Of a stretch of 5,384 bases of DNA, positions 1 to 4,594 are shown in pieces; positions within the stretch are counted from its first letter, which is position 1; each line of letters begins with the position of its first letter. Source of the stretch: Blastococcus sp. GTDB lineage: Bacteria > Actinomycetota > Actinomycetes > Mycobacteriales > Geodermatophilaceae. Where the stretch lies: positions 1 through 5,384 of the forward strand of contig JAOPUS010000185.1 of the NCBI GenBank assembly GCA_025963345.1. Reading direction: 5' to 3'. Made by a program: the position numbers and the translations under genes. The notes beneath the pieces were generated by a model. That model did no database searches and was not told the origin of the DNA. It saw only the letters and a list, made by a program, of their open reading frames with translations.

Positions 1-1
1 T

Positions 2-1513
2 CGCACCGACCGCGTCGTCGTCGTCGGCGCCGGGCTGGCCGGCCTGTCGGCGGCACTGCGGCTACGCAGCGCCGGCCGCGAGGTGACCGTGGTCGAGCGC
101 GGCGCGGGCCCCGGTGGACGCGCCGGCCGTGTGGAGCGCGGCGGCTACGCCCTCGACACAGGCCCCTCGGTGTTCACGGCGCCGGAGATCGTCGCCGACA
201 CCCTGGCCGCTGTGGGCGAGAAGCTCGAGGAGCGACTCACCCTCCTGCCGCTGGAGACGACCTACCGCGCGCAGTTCGCCGACGGCTCGCACCTGGACGT
301 GCACGCCGATCCCGACGCCTTCGCCGCCGAGGTCGCCGCGCTGTGCGGGCCGGCCGAGGCCGACGCGCTCCGGCGCTATCTGGCCGACCTCGCCGAGCTG
401 TACCGCCTGCAGCTGGGCACGTTCATCGACCGCAACCTCGACTCCCCGCTGGACCTGCTGGGCCCCGAGCTGATCGCGCTCGCCCGGCGCGGCGGGTTCG
501 GCCGGCTCTCCCGGCACGTGGAGCGGTTCTTCGCCGACGACCGGCTGCGCCGGCTGTTCAGCTTCCAGGCGCTCTACGCGGGCGTCTCACCGTTCCGGGC
601 GATCGCGGCCTATGCCGTGATTGCCCAACTCGACATCGGGGCCGGCGTCTGGCACCCCGTGGGTGGGATCGCAGCCGTGCCCCGCGCGCTGGCCGCGGCG
701 GCGGCCGATGCGGGGGTCGGCTTCCGCTACGACGCGGACGTCGAGGAGCTGGAGACGTCGGGACGGCGGGTGTCGGCCGTCCGGCTGGCCGGCGGCGAGC
801 GGCTGCCCGCGGACTCCGTCGTCGTCACCACCGACCAGCCGCACACGCTGGTGCCGGGCCTGCGCGGCCCACGGCGGCCGGTCTACTCACCGTCCTGCGT
901 GGCGCTGCACCTGGGCGTGCGGCACGAGCTGCCCGGGCAGGCGCACCACACGATCAGCTTCGGCGACTCGTGGCGAGGAGTGTTCGACGAGCTGACCCGT
1001 GGCGGCCGACTTCCCGGCGGGGGTCCCGGGGTTCGGCGGGGAAGGATCATGAGCGACCCCAGCCTGCTGGTCAGCATGCCGTCGAGAACCGACCGCAGCC
1101 TCGCCCCCGACGGCGGCCAGGTGCTGAGCGTCGTCGCGCCGACCCCGAACCTCGACCGGCGCAGCGGCGGCAACCCCGATCTGGACTGGACGACGCTCGG
1201 CCCGCGCTACCGCGACGAGGTCCTCGCCACGCTCGAGGCCCGTGGCTGGACCGGGCTGACCGGCGCCATCGAGGTCGAGGAGATGGCGACGCCCCGGGAC
1301 TGGGCCGCCCAGGGCATGGCCGCGGGCACCCCATTCGCGCTGGCCCACACCTTCGGGCAGACCGGCCCGTTCCGCCCCTCGACACTCCCCCGGCGCGGCC
1401 CCGAGAACGTCGTGCTGGCCGGCTCCTCCGTGCAGCCGGGCGTCGGGGTGCCGATGGTGCTGATCAGCGGACGCCTGGCCGCCGAGCGCATCACGGGGCC
1501 GGTGCCGCGATGA
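2..1513 (+). CDS. crtI: Phytoene desaturase (CrtI family), 5'-truncated by window
   Basis: FAD-dependent carotenoid desaturase/isomerase that introduces double bases of conjugation into phytoene on the way to lycopene, probably at the membrane surface. The visible part is 503 residues, nearly full length for the family. It opens directly with the Rossmann dinucleotide fold: VVVVGAGLAG at about residues 5-14, an acidic residue ending the second strand (E32), and GPGGRAGR at 36-43. The family's C-terminal FAD-contact segment is intact (LAGSSVQPGVGVP, about 472-484, then MVLISGRLAAER). The reading frame is open to the window edge. The base before the first full codon is t, so that codon cannot be ATG or GTG and at least two more residues lie upstream; an internal GTG at 83 would cut off the nucleotide-binding motif and is not the start. 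The stop TGA (1511-1513) overlaps the crtB start as ATGA, implying translational coupling. Oddity: about 12 extra Gly/Pro/Arg-rich residues at 1013-1048, just before MSDPS, compared with my memory of related proteins. The family is clear; the exact number of desaturation steps cannot be read from sequence. Confidence 0.93.
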   Translation, partial: RTDRVVVVGAGLAGLSAALRLRSAGREVTVVERGAGPGGRAGRVERGGYALDTGPSVFTAPEIVADTLAAVGEKLEERLTLLPLETTYRAQFADGSHLDVHADPDAFAAEVAALCGPAEADALRRYLADLAELYRLQLGTFIDRNLDSPLDLLGPELIALARRGGFGRLSRHVERFFADDRLRRLFSFQALYAGVSPFRAIAAYAVIAQLDIGAGVWHPVGGIAAVPRALAAAAADAGVGFRYDADVEELETSGRRVSAVRLAGGERLPADSVVVTTDQPHTLVPGLRGPRRPVYSPSCVALHLGVRHELPGQAHHTISFGDSWRGVFDELTRGGRLPGGGPGVRRGRIMSDPSLLVSMPSRTDRSLAPDGGQVLSVVAPTPNLDRRSGGNPDLDWTTLGPRYRDEVLATLEARGWTGLTGAIEVEEMATPRDWAAQGMAAGTPFALAHTFGQTGPFRPSTLPRRGPENVVLAGSSVQPGVGVPMVLISGRLAAERITGPVPR

Positions 1514-2445
1514 CCGCCGCGACCGGCCGGAAAGAGCAACTCGACGCCGCTTATGCGCACTGCGCGGCCGTCGCCGCCGAGCACGGCAAGAGCTACCACC
1601 TCGCCACCCGGCTGCTGACCGCCGACCGCCGTCCCGCGGTGCACGCCCTCTACGCCGCCGCCCGCACGGCCGACGACCTGGTCGACCTGCCCGGCGCTGA
1701 CCCCGCCGGCGACCTCGCGACCTGGGCGGCAGCGGTGCTGGCCGAGCTGGCCGCCGGCTGGTCCGACGATCCCGTCCGGCTCGCGCTCGTGGATACCTTC
1801 CGCCGCTACGAGATCCCCGTCGAGCACCTGGTGGACTTCCTGGCCGCCATGACCAGCGATCTCGAGGTCACCGGATACGCGACCATGGACCACCTGGACC
1901 GCTACATGTGGGGCTCGGCGGCGGTGATCGGATTGCAGGTTCTGCCGGTCCTCGGCATCGCCCCGGGCGTGGCCCGGGCGGAGGCCGAGCCGTACGCGAT
2001 CGCGCTCGGCGAGGCGTTCCAGCTGACCAACTTCCTCCGGGACGTCGGGGAGGACGCCGACCGCGGCCGCGTCTATCTCCCCGCCGACGCCATGGCCGCG
2101 CACGGGGTCACCCGCGAGCAGCTGGCGCAGAAGCGGCACGACGCGAACGTGGCCGCGCTGATGCGGGAGATGGTCGACGTCGTCCGCCGTCGCTACGACG
2201 ACGCCGCCCCCGGCACCGCCCTGCTCGCGCCGGAGTCCCGCGACTGCGTCCGGGCGGCCACCGCGCTCTACGGCGGCATCCTCTCGGAGATCGAGCGCGC
2301 CGACTACCGGGTGCTCGACCGGCGGGTGTCGGTGTCCAGGCCGCGCCGCCTGGCGGTGTTCGGCCGGCGGTTGGCCGCCGCCCAGCTGGCCAGGGTCAGG
2401 GTGACCATCGCGAAGCCGAAGAGCAGGTCCTCGACCGGCGCGTAG
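1510..2445 (+). CDS. crtB: Phytoene synthase (CrtB), complete
   Basis: Squalene/phytoene synthase family enzyme that condenses two geranylgeranyl diphosphates into 15-cis-phytoene, the first committed carotenoid step. The product is 311 residues, usual for bacterial CrtB. Visible motifs are the substrate-entry segment GKSYHLAT (26-33), the first Asp-rich Mg-diphosphate motif ADDLVD (54-59), and the second, NFLRDVGEDADRGRVYLP (174-191), with D178 and D182. A C-terminal block ALYGGILSEIERADYRVLDR (252-271) is also typical. I chose the ATG at 1510 because it overlaps the crtI stop by 4 bp (ATGA) and gives the family's normal N-terminus; the frame stays open far upstream, but that part is only out-of-frame crtI. 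Oddity: the last 47 codons run antisense through the 3' end of the CrtYd-like gene. The family-like sequence ends around residue 285-295, and the remaining Lys/Arg/Ser-rich tail (VRVTIAKPKSRSSTGA) is opposite conserved cyclase codons, so it looks like a lost-stop extension. Substrate for this enzyme would come from a GGPP synthase gene not present in the window. Confidence 0.95.
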   Translation: MTAATGRKEQLDAAYAHCAAVAAEHGKSYHLATRLLTADRRPAVHALYAAARTADDLVDLPGADPAGDLATWAAAVLAELAAGWSDDPVRLALVDTFRRYEIPVEHLVDFLAAMTSDLEVTGYATMDHLDRYMWGSAAVIGLQVLPVLGIAPGVARAEAEPYAIALGEAFQLTNFLRDVGEDADRGRVYLPADAMAAHGVTREQLAQKRHDANVAALMREMVDVVRRRYDDAAPGTALLAPESRDCVRAATALYGGILSEIERADYRVLDRRVSVSRPRRLAVFGRRLAAAQLARVRVTIAKPKSRSSTGA

Positions 2446-2651
2446 GCGATCCGCGGGCCCCAGATGGTTCCCGGGTCGTACGTGACCACGTCCAGTCCGG
2501 TGAGCACGCCGTTCATCAGCAACTGGAAGACCACGACGATCACGTACGTGGCCCAGAAGATCCGCCGGGTCACCATCCGGGTGCGGTAGACGGTCAGGTC
2601 GACGACGAGCACGCCGGCGACGGCGACCACCGCGAGCGCGGAGTAGCTCAT
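2304..2651 (-). CDS. Lycopene cyclase subunit, CrtYd-like (split heterodimeric type)
   Basis: Small integral membrane protein (115 residues) of the actinobacterial split lycopene cyclase family. It pairs with the CrtYc-like protein encoded just upstream to form end rings on lycopene. Three hydrophobic segments are visible: about residues 4-21, 31-52 and 74-95. The hallmark motif PVEDLLFGF (72-80), with the E74/D75 acidic pair, precedes the third helix; a YDP plus GPRIAY stretch (58-70) comes before it, as in CrtYd and CrtYf proteins. The start ATG (2651-2649) overlaps the crtYc-like stop by 4 bp (ATGA). The tail after about residue 93 is Arg/Thr-rich, non-hydrophobic and antisense to crtB, probably a dispensable extension. 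Sequence alone does not say whether the ring is beta or epsilon, or whether the substrate is C40 or C50. No lycopene elongase (CrtEb/LbtBC type) is visible in the window to suggest C50 pigments. Confidence 0.85.
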   Translation of the reverse strand: MSYSALAVVAVAGVLVVDLTVYRTRMVTRRIFWATYVIVVVFQLLMNGVLTGLDVVTYDPGTIWGPRIAYAPVEDLLFGFAMVTLTLASWAAANRRPNTARRRGLDTDTRRSSTR

Positions 2652-2989
2652 GGTTCGTCAGGCGTCGGATAGCCGGGGTCCCAGCCGGTCACCTTCCGCA
2701 CCGCCTCGAACGCCAGCACCGAGCACAGCGGGACGACGAGGAAGAACAGCACCTCCTCGAGCGGGATCCCGCCGGGCAGGCGGATGCCGAGGGTGAGGTC
2801 GCTGTCGTAGTCCCAGTGCCCCTGCGCGATCGCGTAGAGCACCCAGACGACGAAGACGACGAACTCCGGCAGCACCGCCAGGAGCAACCGCCGCCAGCGG
2901 GCGTAGACGCGCACCCGGAGGACGAGCTCCAGCGGCGCGGTCACCACCAGGCACCCGGCCAGCAGACCGAGATAGGTCAGGTGCCCCAT
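2648..2989 (-). CDS. Lycopene cyclase subunit, CrtYc-like (split heterodimeric type)
   Basis: First of the two small cyclase subunits, 113 residues, homologous in layout to its partner. Hydrophobic segments lie at about 4-24, 34-54 and 79-96. The signature PLEEVLFF (76-83) with E78/E79 matches the partner's PVEDLLF; the aromatic/acidic stretch GHWDYDSD (57-64) precedes it. I chose the ATG at 2989-2987 because it begins right at the first hydrophobic helix (MGHLTYLGLL). The open frame continues upstream to 3133, but that part is Arg/Pro-rich and antisense-frame noise across the DNA-binding protein gene. The start is 10 nt after the TAG stop of that upstream gene, with no clear Shine-Dalgarno (upstream reads gccggtcggca), so translational coupling is likely. 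The two subunits as separate genes are the normal actinobacterial state, not a frameshifted fusion. Whether beta or epsilon rings form is not decidable here. Confidence 0.86.
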   Translation of the reverse strand: MGHLTYLGLLAGCLVVTAPLELVLRVRVYARWRRLLLAVLPEFVVFVVWVLYAIAQGHWDYDSDLTLGIRLPGGIPLEEVLFFLVVPLCSVLAFEAVRKVTGWDPGYPTPDEP

Positions 2990-2999
2990 TGCCGACCGG

Positions 3000-3323
3000 C
3001 TAGAACGCCGAGGCCTGGGCCCGGCGGGTGACCTCCGTGTGCCGGTCGTCCCGCAGCGCCTGCACCGGGGTGCCGGGCAGCGTGTCGTCGTCCCGGAACA
3101 GCCAGTCGAAGGCCTCCTGGTCGCTGAAGCCACCGTCCTGCAGGACGGTCAGCAGACCCGGCAGGTGCTTGAGGATGACGCCGTCCTGTACGAAGGCGGC
3201 CGGGATCTTGCCGTTGCCGCTGCCGGGCACGGCCATGAGCTTCCGGTCGCGCAGCAGTTGGCGAACCCGGTTGGGCGAGGTCCCCAGGAGCTGGGCGACC
3301 TCCGTGGGAGTGAGCGTGTCCAT
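3000..3323 (-). CDS. Rv2175c-family winged-helix DNA-binding protein
   Basis: Small DNA-binding protein of 107 residues resembling M. tuberculosis Rv2175c, a known substrate of the kinase PknL. The N-terminal half is a helix-turn-helix (TPTEVAQLLG, then TSPNRVRQLLRDRKL, about 5-29) followed by a wing-like segment (MAVPGSGNGKIPAAFV, 30-45). The C-terminal half carries the family blocks LPGLLTVLQDGGFSDQEAFDWLF (54-76) and PVQALR...RRAQASAF (86-107), which closely follow my memory of the mycobacterial protein. I chose the ATG at 3323-3321 because it begins just before the HTH. A GTG-initiated form from 3410 would add 29 Gly/Pro-rich residues that are antisense to the oxidase N-terminus. With the short start, the unstructured N-terminal tail that carries the phosphorylated Thr in Rv2175c (146 aa) is nearly absent; T3 and T5 are the closest candidates. 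The gene is upstream of the crtYc/crtYd-like genes on the same strand with a 10-nt gap, so it probably heads their operon. Its DNA target is unknown. Confidence 0.85.
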   Translation of the reverse strand: MDTLTPTEVAQLLGTSPNRVRQLLRDRKLMAVPGSGNGKIPAAFVQDGVILKHLPGLLTVLQDGGFSDQEAFDWLFRDDDTLPGTPVQALRDDRHTEVTRRAQASAF

Positions 3324-3340
3324 AGGGTGCGAGCCTATGG
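3320..3340. promoter_or_regulatory. Perfect inverted repeat holding both divergent start codons
   Basis: Arms ccatagg (3320-3326) and cctatgg (3334-3340) are exact reverse complements, separated by the 7-nt spacer gtgcgag. The minus-strand ATG of the DNA-binding protein (3323-3321) lies in the left arm and the plus-strand ATG of the oxidase (3337-3339) in the right arm. On each strand the repeat also gives a TAnnnT hexamer (TAGGGT at 3323-3328 plus; TAGGCT at 3337-3332 minus), which ends 8 nt before the ATG of its own strand. AGG also lies 10 nt before each ATG. The site could therefore be a face-to-face -10 pair for leaderless transcripts, a symmetric weak ribosome-binding arrangement, or an operator for the adjacent HTH protein. 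The symmetry is seen; function is inferred. No convincing -35 element is visible on either side. Confidence 0.5.
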
Positions 3341-4470
3341 CGCCCGCCGACACTCCACCCACGGTGCCCGGCCGATGGCTGGGCGGACCCGGTGCGCCGG
3401 GGCAGCACACCCGCTCCGCTGTAGCCCCCGACGACCCCGCCTTCCTCGATCTCGCCGCGCTGGAGGAGCAGGCGAGGGGGGTCCTCCCACCGGCCGTCGC
3501 CGACTACTACGCGGGGGGCGCGGAGACCGAGACGACCCTGGCAGAGGCGACCGCGGCATGGCGGTCCTGGCGGTTGCGGCCGCGGGTGCTCCGCGGGGTC
3601 TCGGCCGTGCACCTGGCCACCTCCCTGCTCGGCAGCCAGGTGCGTACTCCGATCGGCGTCGCGCCCTGGGCCTACCAGGCCATGGCGCACCCGGACGGCG
3701 AGCGGGCGTGCGCCCGGGGCGCGGCCGCCGCCGGGGCACTGATGACGGCGTCGACGTCGGCCAGCACCCCGCTCGCCGACGTCGCGGCCACCGAGCCGCT
3801 CTCGCCGAAGTGGTTCCAGCTCTACCGGCTGCACTCCCCCACCCACACCGAGGACCTCGCCCGTCGGGCCGGTCAGGCCGGCTACCGGGCGCTGGTGCTC
3901 ACGGTGGACCTGCCCGTCCTCGGCCGCCGGCTGCGCGACGTGGCGAACCGATTCGCCCTGCCGGCCGACCTGCCTCTGGGCAACCACCCCCCACAGACCG
4001 CCGTCGCCGCCGACAGCCCGGTCTGGACCTTCGATGACATCAGCCGGTTCGCCGCGCTCTCCGGGCTCCCGGTGGTGGTGAAGGGCGTCCTGCGCGGGGA
4101 CGACGCCGCGCGGTGCGTGCAGGCCGGGGCGTCCGCGGTCTGGGTGTCCACGCACGGCGGACGGCAGGCCGATCCGGTGGTCTCCAGCGCCGCCGCCCTC
4201 CCCGAGATCGCCGAGGCCGTCGGGGACGAGGTCGAGGTGTACGCCGACGGCGGGATCCGCTCGGGTTCCGACGCGCTGACCGCGCTCGCACTGGGAGCGA
4301 CGGCCGTGTTCGTGGGGCGCCCGGCCATCTGGGGACTGGCGACAGGAGGGGCCGACGGCGTGTCGCGCGTCCTCGCCGGGCTCTCGGCCCAACTGGCGCA
4401 CACGATGGCTCTGTGCGGCCTGTCCGATGTCCGCTCCGTGCCGCGGGACACTGTCACATCCGCCCGGTGA
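3337..4470 (+). CDS. FMN-dependent alpha-hydroxy-acid oxidase/dehydrogenase
   Basis: Member of the glycolate oxidase/L-lactate dehydrogenase/lactate monooxygenase family: a TIM-barrel flavoprotein that oxidises an L-2-hydroxy acid to the 2-oxo acid. The 377 residues carry most of the catalytic set by comparison with spinach glycolate oxidase. These are Y57 in DYYAGGA, APWAYQAMAHPDGE (109-122), Q161/Y163 in FQLY, D191 in TVDLP, the R197/R198 pair in LGRR, K249 in VKG, H273 and R276 in STHGGRQ, and the FMN-phosphate segment YADGGIRSG plus VFVGRP (302-329). Differences: the usual SNHGGRQ Asn is Thr (T272), and the active-site-loop Trp of glycolate oxidase (SSW) aligns with S141. The loop between NRF and VWTFDD is short. 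Substrate cannot be assigned; no mycofactocin genes nearby suggest an MftD role. The ATG at 3337 is the first in-frame ATG after the divergent gene's start and opens a 30-residue Pro/Gly-rich leader; GTG at 3364 is an alternative. The gene sits between the Rv2175c-type gene and the kinase gene. No signal peptide: cytoplasmic. Confidence 0.88.
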   Translation: MAPADTPPTVPGRWLGGPGAPGQHTRSAVAPDDPAFLDLAALEEQARGVLPPAVADYYAGGAETETTLAEATAAWRSWRLRPRVLRGVSAVHLATSLLGSQVRTPIGVAPWAYQAMAHPDGERACARGAAAAGALMTASTSASTPLADVAATEPLSPKWFQLYRLHSPTHTEDLARRAGQAGYRALVLTVDLPVLGRRLRDVANRFALPADLPLGNHPPQTAVAADSPVWTFDDISRFAALSGLPVVVKGVLRGDDAARCVQAGASAVWVSTHGGRQADPVVSSAAALPEIAEAVGDEVEVYADGGIRSGSDALTALALGATAVFVGRPAIWGLATGGADGVSRVLAGLSAQLAHTMALCGLSDVRSVPRDTVTSAR

Positions 4471-4594
4471 GCCAGCCGACCCGGCGGGTGCGGCGTGATG
4501 CTCGGCACCAGACCATGCGCACCATCGGTCACGGCGGCCCCCTGCACCGCGTGGTTGGCCGATCCCGGACGAACTCCTACCTACACTCGGCCGA
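4471..4594. other. Intergenic region before kinase gene
   Basis: A gap of 124 bp between the oxidase stop and the kinase GTG, the largest non-coding space in the window. I see no stable hairpin followed by a T-run, so no intrinsic terminator for the oxidase is evident. The only regulatory-looking element is the TACACT hexamer near its right end. The rest is GC-rich with no repeat or small gene I can support. Confidence 0.6.
4582..4587 (+). promoter_or_regulatory. Putative -10 element for leaderless kinase transcript
   Basis: TACACT fits the actinobacterial SigA-type -10 pattern TAnnnT and stands out in GC-rich surroundings. It ends 7 nt before the GTG at 4595, placing a likely transcription start at or next to that G, so the mRNA would have no 5' leader. 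This agrees with the lack of any Shine-Dalgarno upstream of 4595. A TTGGCC at 4555-4560 is 21 nt upstream, too far for an ideal -35, so a -35 is not claimed. Confidence 0.5.

Noticed and set aside
343..1509. Upstream extension of the crtB reading frame
   Set aside because: The translated extension is Arg/Pro/Gly-rich noise over crtI in another frame; crtB homology begins at the ATG at 1510.
83..1513. GTG at 83 as the start of the phytoene desaturase
   Set aside because: Starting there would remove the GAGLAG nucleotide-binding motif, which is in frame just upstream; the gene begins outside the window.
1207..2139. 310-codon open frame on the minus strand opposite crtI and crtB
   Set aside because: Its composition is Gly/Val/Arg-rich with no domain, and it is fully covered by two well-supported genes on the other strand.
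2648..2651. Frameshift splitting a single lycopene cyclase gene into two
   Set aside because: Split CrtYc/CrtYd subunits with overlapping start and stop codons are the normal actinobacterial arrangement, and each part has its own start and complete three-helix layout.
1908..2672. 254-codon plus-strand frame running from crtB across the cyclase gene
   Set aside because: Its Arg/Pro/His-rich sequence has no family resemblance and is out of frame with crtB and antisense to a clear membrane protein.
4475..4495. Possible hairpin acccg-g-cgggt after the oxidase stop as a terminator
   Set aside because: The loop would be a single nucleotide and no T-run follows, so it is not a credible intrinsic terminator.
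4510..4530. Short repeats accat...accat and gacc...ggtc in the gap before the kinase gene
   Set aside because: The units are only 4-5 bp, expected by chance, and do not line up with the -10 element or a start codon.
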